Shown here one piece after another: positions 1 to 8,929 of a DNA stretch of 18,930 nucleotides. The stretch comes from Salmonirosea sp038204185 (GTDB taxonomy: Bacteria; Bacteroidota; Bacteroidia; Cytophagales; Spirosomataceae), in contig JBBRDE010000085.1 in NCBI GenBank assembly GCA_038204185.1, positions 1 to 18,930 of the forward strand, in the 5' to 3' direction. Each line of letters opens with the position of its first letter. The stretch's first letter is position 1. The notes under the pieces were generated by a model that saw only the letters and a program-made list of their open reading frames with translations, was not told the origin of the DNA and ran no database searches. The position numbers and the translations under genes were made by a program.

Positions 1-1
1 C

Positions 2-880
2 GATAAGGTATTGGAAGTAATCGCCCAAATTGATGCCCTGAACAAATACAATTTGTACCCGAGTTACGAGGGGTTATTCAAACAGCAAAACGAGAATAAC
101 CAGGAGGTCTTGTTCGATATTCAGTACATTTCGGGCGAAAACTCACAGGGTACCTTCCTGGATCAGTTCTGCGGCACGGGTACGGGGAGCTTTACCCGGG
201 GCACCCGCTACGTACCCACCGATGACCTGGTCAGCGCCTACGAAACAGTCGACGGCTCGCCAGTGGACCCCAAAGATCCCCTCAAAAAAAGGGATCCACG
301 GTTGGGGTTCACTGTGGTTATGCCCGGCACGACTATTCTGGGTTTCAAGTTCCCCAATTACCTGTACCCTGGCGGAGCATACAACCATCCGGGGAATCGC
401 CTGAAGCATTTGAGCACCCGGAAATACCGGGAGAACGATATGGCTGCTCTCCCCCCGTCGGGACAGTCTTCCATTAACAACATCCTGATGAGGTACGCCG
501 ATGTGTTGCTTTCAAAAGCCGAAGCATTGATCGAAACAAACAAAAATCTGGACGAAGCGATTGCCCTCATCAACCGCGTCAGAACTCAACGCACAGATGT
601 TAAGTTGCTCCCGCTCCCGACCGGACTTTCTCAGGTAGAAGCCCGCGCCCGGTTGCGCAAGGAACGAAGGATCGAGTTTGCCATGGAGGGTTTGTACTGG
701 TCCGACATCAAGCGTTGGGGGATTGGAAAAAATATCTATCCGATCGTCGTCAAGGATCATCTGGGCGGCATTATTGAAACCAAATTCCCCGCCGGGTATC
801 TGGAATACTACAATCTCTTACCCATCCCCGTCAGCGAACTTTCTCTGAATCCGAAGCTGGAACAAAATCCGGGTTGGTAA
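2..880 (+). CDS. SusD/RagB-like outer-membrane glycan-binding lipoprotein, C-terminal part (5' end outside window)
   Basis: The reading frame is open from the first full codon of the window to a TAA stop, giving 292 residues without a signal peptide, so this is the C-terminal part of a protein that normally has about 480-600 residues. The SusD signature is clear: ILMRYADVLLSKAEAL followed by a helix ending INRVRTQR, then RKERRIEFAMEGLYWSDIKRWG, and the typical ending LLPIPVSELSLNPKLEQNPGW. Members of this family sit on the cell surface as lipoproteins, cap a SusC transporter and bind oligosaccharides. The partner susC presumably lies just upstream, outside the window. A sulfatase begins 52 bp downstream on the same strand, so the two are probably co-transcribed. 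A TTG at position 11 is in frame but is internal, not a start. The family call is secure; the ligand is unknown. Confidence 0.95.
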   Translation, partial: DKVLEVIAQIDALNKYNLYPSYEGLFKQQNENNQEVLFDIQYISGENSQGTFLDQFCGTGTGSFTRGTRYVPTDDLVSAYETVDGSPVDPKDPLKKRDPRLGFTVVMPGTTILGFKFPNYLYPGGAYNHPGNRLKHLSTRKYRENDMAALPPSGQSSINNILMRYADVLLSKAEALIETNKNLDEAIALINRVRTQRTDVKLLPLPTGLSQVEARARLRKERRIEFAMEGLYWSDIKRWGIGKNIYPIVVKDHLGGIIETKFPAGYLEYYNLLPIPVSELSLNPKLEQNPGW

Positions 881-932
881 TGCACATTCCCGGTTAAAAA
901 ATGAAGTTAAGCACGCAGCTGAAAATTAGATT

Positions 933-2327
933 ATGAATAAGATTAACAATCCTATGACTCCTCCCAGATCTATTGCCGGATATTGGCCTGCACTCGTATT
1001 GCTGTGCCTGTTCTCTGTGGCTCACTTCGCTTTCCGTGACTCAACCACAGCGCCAGCTAAACCCAACATTATTTTTATTCTGGCAGACGACCTGGGGTAT
1101 ACCGATTTGAGCTGTTATGGGGCAGCAGAGATAAAAACGCCGAACCTGGACCGACTGGCTACCCAGGGCGTGCGGTTCACGGACTTTTACGCCCCGGCGG
1201 GGGTTTGTACGCCAACCCGCGCCAGCCTAATGACAGGTAGCTACCCCAAACGAGTGGGCCTGCACGTAGCGGTCCTTCCCCCGGATACACACAGCGGATT
1301 AAATCCCACTGAAAAAACCCTGGCCGAGCTACTGAAAGACCAGGGCTATACCACCGGCGCTATCGGAAAATGGCACCTGGGGTTGCTGCCCGAAGTAAAG
1401 CCGAACGCCCAGGGATTCGACTATTATTACGGAATGCCGGGGCCTAATCACGGCCGGTCGGACCTGTACCGCAACACGACCCTTTTGAAAAAGAACAGTG
1501 AGGTTGAATATGACCAGATAACCCAGGATTATACGAAAGAGGCAGTATCCTTTATCCAAAAAAACAAGGACAAACCCTTCTTCCTGTACATGGCGCACAG
1601 TGCGATTCATATTCCCCTGTACGCTTCCAAAGAATTCCGCCGCCATGAAGGAGAAAATGGGCTGTACCGCGATATGACGGAGGAACTCGATTGGAGTTGC
1701 GGCGAAATACTCAAAGAACTGGAAGCAGCCGGAATCCTCGACAACACTATCGTCGTGTTCACTTCCGACAACGGGCCATCGGGCGTAGCCGCTCCTCCCC
1801 TGCACGGGGGGAAAGGGAGTACCTGGGAGGCGGGCTTCAGGGTACCCCTCATCGTCCGCTGGCCGGGGCAAATTCCGGCCGGAAGCGTGTGCGGGGAGTT
1901 GGCCACTATGATGGATTTTTATCCAACCCTGGCCAAACGGGTAGGGGCAAAAATCCCTACCGACCGAAAAATCGACGGCCACGATATTTTTCCGCTGATG
2001 CAGGTAAAGAATGCAAAGTCCCCCTACGATTTTCTGTGCTACTACGGGCGTGATGGAGAACTTGCCGCCATCCGAAAAGGAGACTGGAAACTTCATTTCC
2101 TAGAACCCAGCGAAAAGTGGGCCGGTAAGCAGCCTATAAAAGAAGCCCTGCTGGATACGAAGCCCACTACCCCCCTACCCTGGCTCTACAATCTTGCCAC
2201 CGACATCGGAGAAACCAGGAGTGTGGCTGACGCCAACCCTAAAGTGGTCGATCGGTTGACAAAAATAGCCCGTTCGTTTGATTCGTCTCTCACTACTGAA
2301 ATCCGGCCAGCTTTCGTGGAAAAGTAG
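933..2327 (+). CDS. Type I sulfatase (arylsulfatase A-like), exported
   Basis: This 464-residue protein hydrolyses sulfate esters, probably on a sulfated glycan outside the cytoplasm. A hydrophobic stretch at residues about 17-34 acts as a Sec signal or anchor; no lipobox is seen. The sulfatase core starts at PNIIFILADDLGYTD, with Asp52 and Asp53 as expected Ca2+ ligands. The maturation motif CTPTR starts at Cys92 and continues ASLMTG; Cys92 should be converted to formylglycine. GKWHLG (Lys146, His148), SDNG (Asp279, Asn280) and HGGKGSTWE (Lys294) complete the family's active site. The length is normal. The start at 933 gives the longest product; Met8 at 954 is an alternative. It follows the truncated susD by 52 bp and is separated from the next susC by 162 bp, so it probably closes the first module. 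Its sulfated substrate cannot be read from sequence. Confidence 0.93.
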   Translation: MNKINNPMTPPRSIAGYWPALVLLCLFSVAHFAFRDSTTAPAKPNIIFILADDLGYTDLSCYGAAEIKTPNLDRLATQGVRFTDFYAPAGVCTPTRASLMTGSYPKRVGLHVAVLPPDTHSGLNPTEKTLAELLKDQGYTTGAIGKWHLGLLPEVKPNAQGFDYYYGMPGPNHGRSDLYRNTTLLKKNSEVEYDQITQDYTKEAVSFIQKNKDKPFFLYMAHSAIHIPLYASKEFRRHEGENGLYRDMTEELDWSCGEILKELEAAGILDNTIVVFTSDNGPSGVAAPPLHGGKGSTWEAGFRVPLIVRWPGQIPAGSVCGELATMMDFYPTLAKRVGAKIPTDRKIDGHDIFPLMQVKNAKSPYDFLCYYGRDGELAAIRKGDWKLHFLEPSEKWAGKQPIKEALLDTKPTTPLPWLYNLATDIGETRSVADANPKVVDRLTKIARSFDSSLTTEIRPAFVEK

Positions 2328-2406
2328 ATTCAGGTTTCTCGTTTGCTCCTCCTGATGGGAGCGAAATAGGCTGGAAAGTGAAAATTCTATTAAATCCAGT
2401 AACTCG

Positions 2407-2440
2407 TTTGGATAGTATAATCAAGCAAACAAAAACTTTG
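2407..2440 (+). promoter_or_regulatory. Candidate Bacteroidota-type promoter upstream of susC
   Basis: In the 162 bp between the first sulfatase and susC, TTTG at 2407-2410 is followed after 22 bases by AAACTTTG at 2433-2440. This is one mismatch from the phylum's -7 consensus TAnnTTTG, with a spacer near the upper end of the accepted range. It would start transcription roughly 40 bases before the susC ATG. The match is imperfect, so this is a suggestion only. The same gap holds a weak GCTCC/GGAGC hairpin (2345-2362) without a T-tract. Confidence 0.25.
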
Positions 2441-2459
2441 ATTGGTACGATTTACCGAC

Positions 2460-2490
2460 CCTTTTTTCTAGACCTAAAACCTTTTTTCTA
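2460..2490 (+). repeat. 11-bp direct repeat CCTTTTTTCTA abutting the susC start
   Basis: CCTTTTTTCTA occurs at 2460-2470 and again at 2480-2490, a 20-bp period. The final A of the second copy is the first base of the susC ATG. No purine-rich Shine-Dalgarno site lies before this start; the leader is pyrimidine-rich instead. The repeat itself is a direct observation; any role in translation or as a binding site is speculation. Confidence 0.6.
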
Positions 2491-5400
2491 TGAAAATTTC
2501 TCTACCACTAGTCTACCAACCTTCGCGTCTGGACTGGTTCCATCTACCATGTGCCATCCTTCTCTGTTTGGCCTTCGCGCTGGAAATGGCCCAGGCCAGC
2601 CCAGCTACCATCATTGCTGGATCCAGGTTAACGCCAGCGGGCATCAAAAACGGTCAGTCCAGAATGCTGCAAACCATGCGGGGTACCGTAGCAGATGAGA
2701 ACGGAACCGGGCTGCCCGGGGTGAGCGTACTGATTAAAGGTACCCAACGCGGCACCACCACCGATACCAAAGGGCAGTACCAACTGGAACTCCCGAACGG
2801 ATCGGTAACCTTGGTGTTTTCTTTCGTAGGCTACGTCTCGCAGGAGAAAGAGGTTTCCAACAGCCAGAGTACCCTGAACATAAGTTTAGTACCTGATACC
2901 CAGACGCTCGATGAAATGATCGTGGTCGGCTATGGCACAGTGAGAAAAAGCGACCTGACCGGCTCAGTAGCCTCAATCAAGGTAGGTGAGGTACAGCAAT
3001 CGCCCATCTCGGCCATTGATCAGGGCCTGGCGGGCCGCGCACCGGGCGTTCAGGTGACGCAAACTTCCGGGATGCCCGGTGCCATCGCCTCCATCCGTAT
3101 TCGGGGTTCCAGTTCGCTGCAGGGCGGTAATGAACCGCTTTACGTCATTGATGGCGTGCCGGTGTACAGCGGTGGTGGCTTTGGCGACACGGGTGGCAAT
3201 GGCCGTATGAGCCCATTGTCCACGATAAATCCTGCCGACATCGAGAGCTTGGAAATCCTGAAAGATGCCTCCTCCACGGCCATTTACGGAGCCCGAGCGG
3301 CCAACGGCGTGGTGCTCATCACCACCAAGAGTGGCAAGGTAGGGCGTGATGCCATTTCACTGGACTCTTACTACGGCATCCAGAACGTGGCGCGTACCAT
3401 CCCCGTGCTCAACGGTACCCAGTATGCTACGCTGGTCAACGAGGCTTATACCAATGACGGTCTGAAGCCTCCCTACGACGCCAAGTTTATCGCGAACATC
3501 CCCAACAATGGTCGGGGTACTGACTGGCAGGATGAGATATTCCGCTCTGCACCCATGCAGAACCACCAGCTTTCCTTCTCGGGCGGCGACACCAAGACCA
3601 CCTACGCTCTATCGCTCAACTACCTCGACCAGCAGGGAATTATTCTCGGCTCCAATTTTAACCGCCTGGGAGGACGTATCAACCTGAGTAGGCAGGTCAA
3701 TAAGCGCTTCAAGGTAGGTTCGCACCTGAATGTCAGCCGCACCAACGCCAAGTCGGTTGAAACCGATGCGGGCGGACAGGGCGGTGTGGTTACGGGAGCT
3801 TTGAAATTCAACCCTGCCCTGCCCATCTATGAAGATGCAGAGAAAGGGCTTTACACGCAGGTAAACACGCCCGGAAGCCTGTACCCCAATCCGTTAGCTA
3901 CGGCCTTGGAAATGAAAATTACCAACAAGACTACCCGCATGCTGGGTGATATGTCGGGAGAACTGGAAATCATTCCCGGTCTCAAAGCCAAGGTGATGTT
4001 CGGTCTGGATTACTTCGCCACCAAGTCCCAGAATTACGTCCCTTCCACTATTTACCAGAGCGCCGGGCAGGCCGTAGCCAGCATTTCTGACGCTACTTAC
4101 ACCAACTGGCTCAACGAAAACACGCTAAGTTATTCCCGGACGCTGAATGAGAATCATACAATAAATGCCGTAGGTGGAGTTACGTTCCAGCGAAACGTTT
4201 CCGAAAATCTTACCGCCGGCTCGCAGGGATTTGTGAATGATGTACTGCAGGACTACGACCTCGGCACTGGGGCTATCTATAACAAACCCGGATCGGGACT
4301 GACCCAATGGAGTATGTTGTCGTTTCTGGGCCGGCTCAACTATAATTACAAAAGTAAATACCTGCTGACCGTGAGTGGTCGCTACGACGGTTCCTCACGC
4401 TTTGGCGAAAACAACAAGTTCGCTTTCTTCCCCTCTGCCGCGCTGGCGTGGCGGGCTATTGAAGAAGACTTCATTTCTGGCTTATCGCTCTTTTCCGACT
4501 TAAAATTTCGCGTGAGCTACGGCGTGACGGGCAATCAGGAAATCGGTCTGTACAGTTCGCTGCCCACGCTGGCCTCAAGCAACTACACCATTGGACGCTC
4601 GATCAAATCTGCTTTTTACCCCGTGGGTATTCCCAATCCCGACCTGAAATGGGAGCGCACCAATCAGTTCGATGCAGGCGTGGACCTTGGGTTTCTGGAC
4701 AATAAAATTACGATCACGGCCGATTATTACGTCAAGAATACCAATGACCTGATCTATAGCATTTCCATACCCTCCGCTTCCGGTTTCAACACCTCCCTTC
4801 AGAACATCGGCAGCGTGCAGAACAGCGGTTTCGAGTTCAGTCTGGAAAGCCGCAACGTCAACCGGGAATTCAAGTGGACTACCTCATTCAACATTTCCTT
4901 TAACAAGAATAAAGTGCTGAACCTGGGTGGAGAGCAATATAAGGACGTCGGCTCGGGCGACGGTCACCTGAAAACAGGGGCCATTCACCGGCTGATCGTG
5001 GGCGAACCCATTGGGGTGTTTTACGGCTACCTGTTCGACGGCATCTACCAGAATCAGGCCGAAGTGGATAAGGGACCTAAAGGTACTACCACTTACGTGG
5101 GCGGCAAGCGGTACAAGGATATAAGCGGGCCCAAAGGCATACCCGACGGTCTGGTGGATGCTACCTACGACCGCGCCATGATCGGTAGCCCCTATCCCAA
5201 CGGGTTTGGCGGACTGACGAACACCTTTTCCTACCAAGGTCTGGAACTGGTTGTTTTCAATCAGTTTTCTTATGGCAATACCATTTTCAATCTCAACGCC
5301 ATCGAACTCGGCCTGCCCTCGGGGGGCCAGAACGTCAGTGCCGACTTGCTCGACCGCTGGACACCCACCAACCCCAGCAATGTCTGGAGCAAGGCAACCA

Positions 5401-5681
5401 CGAACCGGGCTGCCGTGGTGAGCGATCAGTTTATGGAGGACGGGTCTTTCCTGAAATTTAAAACCGTGACGCTTTCCTACCGTTTCAAAAACACGAAAAT
5501 TCCGGCCATTAAAAATCTACAGGTTTACGCCACCGGCCAGAATCTGTTGACAATCACCAAGTACACGGGTTACGACCCCGAGGTGAGCTACCGGGGCGTA
5601 ACAAACCTTGAAGTCGGCGAAGACTACGGTGGGTACCCCCAGTCACGGACTTTCCTGCTGGGCGTCAGGCTCGGGATTTAG
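2490..5681 (+). CDS. SusC/RagA-family TonB-dependent outer-membrane transporter
   Basis: This 1063-residue protein is an energy-dependent importer of oligosaccharides across the outer membrane, working with the SusD lipoprotein encoded next to it. A signal peptide (hydrophobic residues about 20-34, likely cleavage after AQA at 36) precedes a carboxypeptidase-regulatory-like domain (about 63-135; RGTVADENGTGLPGVSVLIK). Then come the TonB-box region DEMIVVGYG (141-149) and the plug, with PLYVIDGVP (216-224) and the SusC/RagA signature around IESLEILKDASSTAIYG (251-267). The rest is a beta-barrel ending in LLGVRLGI. There is no N-terminal STN domain, so direct signalling to a FecR-type anti-sigma factor is not expected. 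The length is typical of the family. The start gives a proper signal peptide. susD follows after 76 bp. The substrate is probably a sulfated glycan, inferred only from the flanking sulfatases. Confidence 0.97.
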   Translation: MKISLPLVYQPSRLDWFHLPCAILLCLAFALEMAQASPATIIAGSRLTPAGIKNGQSRMLQTMRGTVADENGTGLPGVSVLIKGTQRGTTTDTKGQYQLELPNGSVTLVFSFVGYVSQEKEVSNSQSTLNISLVPDTQTLDEMIVVGYGTVRKSDLTGSVASIKVGEVQQSPISAIDQGLAGRAPGVQVTQTSGMPGAIASIRIRGSSSLQGGNEPLYVIDGVPVYSGGGFGDTGGNGRMSPLSTINPADIESLEILKDASSTAIYGARAANGVVLITTKSGKVGRDAISLDSYYGIQNVARTIPVLNGTQYATLVNEAYTNDGLKPPYDAKFIANIPNNGRGTDWQDEIFRSAPMQNHQLSFSGGDTKTTYALSLNYLDQQGIILGSNFNRLGGRINLSRQVNKRFKVGSHLNVSRTNAKSVETDAGGQGGVVTGALKFNPALPIYEDAEKGLYTQVNTPGSLYPNPLATALEMKITNKTTRMLGDMSGELEIIPGLKAKVMFGLDYFATKSQNYVPSTIYQSAGQAVASISDATYTNWLNENTLSYSRTLNENHTINAVGGVTFQRNVSENLTAGSQGFVNDVLQDYDLGTGAIYNKPGSGLTQWSMLSFLGRLNYNYKSKYLLTVSGRYDGSSRFGENNKFAFFPSAALAWRAIEEDFISGLSLFSDLKFRVSYGVTGNQEIGLYSSLPTLASSNYTIGRSIKSAFYPVGIPNPDLKWERTNQFDAGVDLGFLDNKITITADYYVKNTNDLIYSISIPSASGFNTSLQNIGSVQNSGFEFSLESRNVNREFKWTTSFNISFNKNKVLNLGGEQYKDVGSGDGHLKTGAIHRLIVGEPIGVFYGYLFDGIYQNQAEVDKGPKGTTTYVGGKRYKDISGPKGIPDGLVDATYDRAMIGSPYPNGFGGLTNTFSYQGLELVVFNQFSYGNTIFNLNAIELGLPSGGQNVSADLLDRWTPTNPSNVWSKATTNRAAVVSDQFMEDGSFLKFKTVTLSYRFKNTKIPAIKNLQVYATGQNLLTITKYTGYDPEVSYRGVTNLEVGEDYGGYPQSRTFLLGVRLGI

Positions 5682-5757
5682 GATTTAAAGTTCGGGACGT
5701 CAATAGTTCAAATGCCTGGGGTAAAAAGTTAGTAATATAAAATCTAAAAAAACAATC

Positions 5758-7242
5758 ATGAAAAAATATATCATTGCCTTGATTGCCGTTTCAGCTGGGC
5801 TATTTTCGGGATGTCAGGATTTCCTAAAGGAAGCCCCTGTCGATCGATTTGTTGGCGATAATTTTTACAAGAGCGCGGCAGATGCCGAGGCTGGTGTGTA
5901 TGGAGTTTATCAGCAACTATACAGCATATACCGCCGCAACATACTGTTGCTTAACGACCTACCTGCCGACGACCACAAAAATGGACTTGGTATGCCCAAC
6001 CAGTTTTTGGTGGATCTCGAATTTCTGCGCTATACAGCCGAGAACACCTTCGTCCGCGATAACTGGCGTCAGCACTACTCCGGCATCCAGCGCGCCAATA
6101 CAGTGATTGCCAACATCAACCGGATGACCATCGCCGAAGCCACGAAGAAACGCCTCATCGCCGAAGCATCCTTCCTGCGGGCACTTTACTACTTCAATCT
6201 CGTTCGTTTTCACGGCGACGTGCCTTTGATCCTGAGCCTGGAAAGTATTCAGGATGCCCGAATTGCCCGAACACCGAAAGCAGAGGTATACGCCCAAATC
6301 ATCAATGACTTAAAACTAGCCGAAACAGAACTCCCCAGGATCATCGACGCGGCTAATCAGGGGCGGGCCACGGCCGGGGCAGCCAAAATCCTACTGGGTA
6401 AGGTATACCTGACCCAGAAATCCTTCCAGGCTGCGGCTGATAAGCTGGCGGAAGTGGTAAAAAACGAGGGACAGTATGGCTACGGCCTGCATCCGGCATT
6501 TGGCGACAACTGGCGGGAAACCACGGAAAATGGCAAAGAGAGCGTGTTTACAATCGAGCTGATGGAGGCGCCGGGTACGGCTAACAGCCAGATGGCGCTT
6601 GAGGGCCCGAAATATTCCGTGCCGGGTGGGGCTGTGCCGGGGTACGTCGGTTGCAATGAAGCCGACATTCCCACGATAGACCTCTACAATAGCTTCGAGG
6701 CGGGCGATAAAAGGAAAAATATTACTTTCAAAACAGATTTTCTTAGCCCCAAAACGGGAAAAATTGTTGTTTCATCCATCCCCATGTTCGCCAAATACTG
6801 GCAGGAGGGACTCGTTATCACCAACAATTGTAGCATCAATATGCACATTCTGCGTTACTCGGATGCGCTGCTGATGTACGCCGAGGCACTCAACGAGGTA
6901 GGTGGCATCGCCGAATCTATGGCAGTTTTCAATCGGGTACGGGAACGGGCCTTTGGCGACAAAACACACAATGTGGCCGAGCTGGGTAAAGATGCACTGC
7001 GGCAGAAAATTTACCTCGAGCGGCGCCTTGAGCTTTCCAATGAAGGCCAGCGGTGGTTCGACCTGGTACGAACCGACCGTTTTGTGACCGTTATGAAAAG
7101 CCACGGCGAGAAAGAAGCCAAACTGGCCGAAGCCAATAAAACCATCATTGCCGCCAACGTGAAGGACTATCAGATGCTGTTCCCGATTCCCCAGGTTGAA
7201 ATGGACATCAACCCTTTACTGACCCAAAACCCCGGGTATTAA
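5758..7242 (+). CDS. SusD/RagB-like surface glycan-binding lipoprotein
   Basis: This is the complete 494-residue partner of the upstream SusC. A lipoprotein signal MKKYIIALIAVSAGLFSGC has its lipobox cysteine at residue 19, followed by QDFLKEAP, the usual start of mature SusD proteins. The N-terminal SusD-like part contains EASFLRALYYFNLVRFHGDVP. The helical core has TAGAAKILLGKVYL, and the C-terminal RagB part has ILRYSDALLMYAEALNE, YLERRLELSNEGQRWFDLVR and the ending LFPIPQVEMDINPLLTQNPGY. Such proteins close the SusC pore like a lid and bind glycan chains. The start is preceded by an A-rich leader (CTAAAAAAACAATC), typical of Bacteroidota initiation, with no Shine-Dalgarno site. It is divergent from the partial SusD at the window start, so the two modules probably bind different ligands or different parts of one glycan. 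A sulfatase follows after 41 bp. Confidence 0.96.
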   Translation: MKKYIIALIAVSAGLFSGCQDFLKEAPVDRFVGDNFYKSAADAEAGVYGVYQQLYSIYRRNILLLNDLPADDHKNGLGMPNQFLVDLEFLRYTAENTFVRDNWRQHYSGIQRANTVIANINRMTIAEATKKRLIAEASFLRALYYFNLVRFHGDVPLILSLESIQDARIARTPKAEVYAQIINDLKLAETELPRIIDAANQGRATAGAAKILLGKVYLTQKSFQAAADKLAEVVKNEGQYGYGLHPAFGDNWRETTENGKESVFTIELMEAPGTANSQMALEGPKYSVPGGAVPGYVGCNEADIPTIDLYNSFEAGDKRKNITFKTDFLSPKTGKIVVSSIPMFAKYWQEGLVITNNCSINMHILRYSDALLMYAEALNEVGGIAESMAVFNRVRERAFGDKTHNVAELGKDALRQKIYLERRLELSNEGQRWFDLVRTDRFVTVMKSHGEKEAKLAEANKTIIAANVKDYQMLFPIPQVEMDINPLLTQNPGY

Positions 7243-7283
7243 TTCGTTTCAGAATTGTTTTCAATTAACCCCACTCATCACAT

Positions 7284-8804
7284 ATGAAGTACCTCATTCT
7301 GTTTTTTCTGGCTCCGCTGCTATCCTTCTCCCAAAGTCAGCAGCGGCCCAATATTATATTCATTTTCTCCGACGACCATGCCTATCAGGCCATTGGTGCT
7401 TATGGCAACAAGATCGCCAAGACCCCCAATATCGACCGTCTTGCCAGGGAGGGAGCCCTATTCACAAACAGCTTCGTGACCAACTCCATCTGCGGACCCA
7501 GCCGGGCCACCCTATTGACCGGCAAGTACAGCCACATGAACGGCTACAAGCGCAACGACCGCACGCTGTTTGATACCGACCAGACCCTGTTTTCAAAGGT
7601 ACTCCAGCAGAGCGGCTACCAAACGGCCTGGATCGGCAAGATGCACCTTAACAGTCTGCCGGTAGGGTTTGATTACTGGAACATTCTGCCTGGGCAGGGA
7701 CACTACTACAATCCAGATTTTATCAGCCAGCCTGGGGACACGACCCGATACACTGGTTACGTATCAAATCTTATTACGAAATTTTCGACGGAGTGGCTCG
7801 AGAAACGTGATAATGCCAAACCATTTTTCCTGATTGTGGGGCATAAGGCAACCCACCGCGAATGGTCCCCCGATCTGCAGGATCTGGGTGCCTACGATGA
7901 GGTCAATTTTCCCCTTCCGGATAATTTCTACGATGAGTATGCAGGTAGGGAAGCTGCCCGCCAACAGGATATGTCCATTGATAAAACGATGCGGATGAAA
8001 GAGGATCTCAAAGTCTCGGCCGACTACGAAAAGAGCTTTCTTTACAAAAGATTTACGCAGGAGCAGCAAAAAGTGTTTAAGGCCTACTACGATCGAATCG
8101 GCAGTGAGTCTAAGAATCTTACTGGGAAAGCGCTCATCGAATGGAAGTTTCAGCGGTACCTGAAGGACTATTACGCTACCGCCAACGGCCTGGACCGAAA
8201 CATTGGCAAATTGCTCGACTATCTGGACGAATCAGGCCTGGCTAAAAACACCATCGTGATCTATGCTTCCGACCAGGGGTTTTATCTGGGCGAGCATGGC
8301 TGGTTCGACAAACGGTTTATTTACGAAGAATCCATGAGGACTCCGCTGCTGATTCGCTATCCGGGCGCTGTAAAGCCAGGTACGAAAATAGACGAGATGG
8401 TGCTGAACATTGACTGGGCGCCGACCATACTGGACATGGCCTCGGCCAAAATCCCGTCGGATATTCAGGGAAAATCTTTCCTGCCGCTTCTAAAGGCTCC
8501 CCAATCCGCCAAGGTTCCGTGGCGTAAGGCGGTTTATTACCATTATTACGAATTCCCCCAGCCCCACCATGTCTATCCCCACTTTGGCATCCGAACCACT
8601 CGCTATAAGTTAGTATATTTCTACGGGGGAGCAGATTCCTGGGAACTGTTTGATCTTCAGAAAGATCCCCACGAAATGATCAACGCTTATGGGAAGGCGG
8701 GTACGGAGAAAATCACTGCCAGTCTGAAAGCTGAATTGAAGCAACTCATGCAAGAGTATAAAGATCAGGAAGCTTTGAAGATTCTGGCAGGGGCCAAAAA
8801 GTAA
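7284..8804 (+). CDS. Type I sulfatase with DUF4976-like C-terminus, exported
   Basis: This 506-residue sulfatase begins with a Sec signal peptide (MKYLILFFLAPLLSFS, likely cleaved near residue 18). The catalytic domain starts at PNIIFIFSDDH (Asp30, Asp31 as metal ligands). The formylglycine motif is CGPSR from Cys70, continuing ATLLTGKYSH. GKMHLN (Lys119, His121), GHKATHREWSPD (His187, His191) and SDQGFYLGEHGWFDKR (330-344) follow. The last replaces the common Asp-Asn metal pair by Asp330-Gln331. The C-terminal part, with YYHYYEFPQPHHV, GIRTTRYKLVYFY and WELFDLQKDPHEM, resembles the DUF4976 end found in many polysaccharide sulfatases, including the N-acetylglucosamine-6-sulfatase-like lineage. 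That subfamily suggestion is weak. It lies 41 bp after susD and is presumably in the same operon. It is clearly of a different subfamily from the sulfatase at 933. Confidence 0.94.
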   Translation: MKYLILFFLAPLLSFSQSQQRPNIIFIFSDDHAYQAIGAYGNKIAKTPNIDRLAREGALFTNSFVTNSICGPSRATLLTGKYSHMNGYKRNDRTLFDTDQTLFSKVLQQSGYQTAWIGKMHLNSLPVGFDYWNILPGQGHYYNPDFISQPGDTTRYTGYVSNLITKFSTEWLEKRDNAKPFFLIVGHKATHREWSPDLQDLGAYDEVNFPLPDNFYDEYAGREAARQQDMSIDKTMRMKEDLKVSADYEKSFLYKRFTQEQQKVFKAYYDRIGSESKNLTGKALIEWKFQRYLKDYYATANGLDRNIGKLLDYLDESGLAKNTIVIYASDQGFYLGEHGWFDKRFIYEESMRTPLLIRYPGAVKPGTKIDEMVLNIDWAPTILDMASAKIPSDIQGKSFLPLLKAPQSAKVPWRKAVYYHYYEFPQPHHVYPHFGIRTTRYKLVYFYGGADSWELFDLQKDPHEMINAYGKAGTEKITASLKAELKQLMQEYKDQEALKILAGAKK

Positions 8805-8929
8805 TATTGGGAGAGTACCGAAAAAAACGGTGGCGCAGTGAAATACACTGGGGCAGAAACAGCCTGCAACCTACTTGCCCGTAGGTGATTTTGGCGAATC
8901 ATAAAAGGAAAACTACAGCGATCCACGAA

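Noticed and set aside
1329..2096. Long open frame of 255 codons on the minus strand within the first sulfatase
   Set aside because: It lies fully inside a convincing sulfatase gene and its translation has no recognisable domain or signal; it is a shadow frame.
2345..2362. GCTCC-loop-GGAGC hairpin after the first sulfatase, considered as a terminator
   Set aside because: The stem is only 5 bp and no T-tract follows, so an intrinsic terminator cannot be supported.
2378..2698. Open frame of 106 codons on + overlapping the susC start
   Set aside because: It overlaps the signal-peptide region of susC in another frame and has no family features.
7253..7266. AATTG-TTTT-CAATT hairpin between susD and the second sulfatase
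   Set aside because: A 5-bp AT-rich stem in a 41-bp gap is easily due to chance and no T-tract follows.
8836..8850. CAGTG-AAATA-CACTG hairpin before the PSCyt gene
   Set aside because: The stem is perfect but only 5 bp and not followed by a T-run; likely chance, and not enough to break the operon.
8885..8929. GTG start extending the PSCyt lipoprotein by 15 residues
   Set aside because: The extension puts charged residues ahead of a complete lipoprotein signal that starts naturally at the ATG at 8930.
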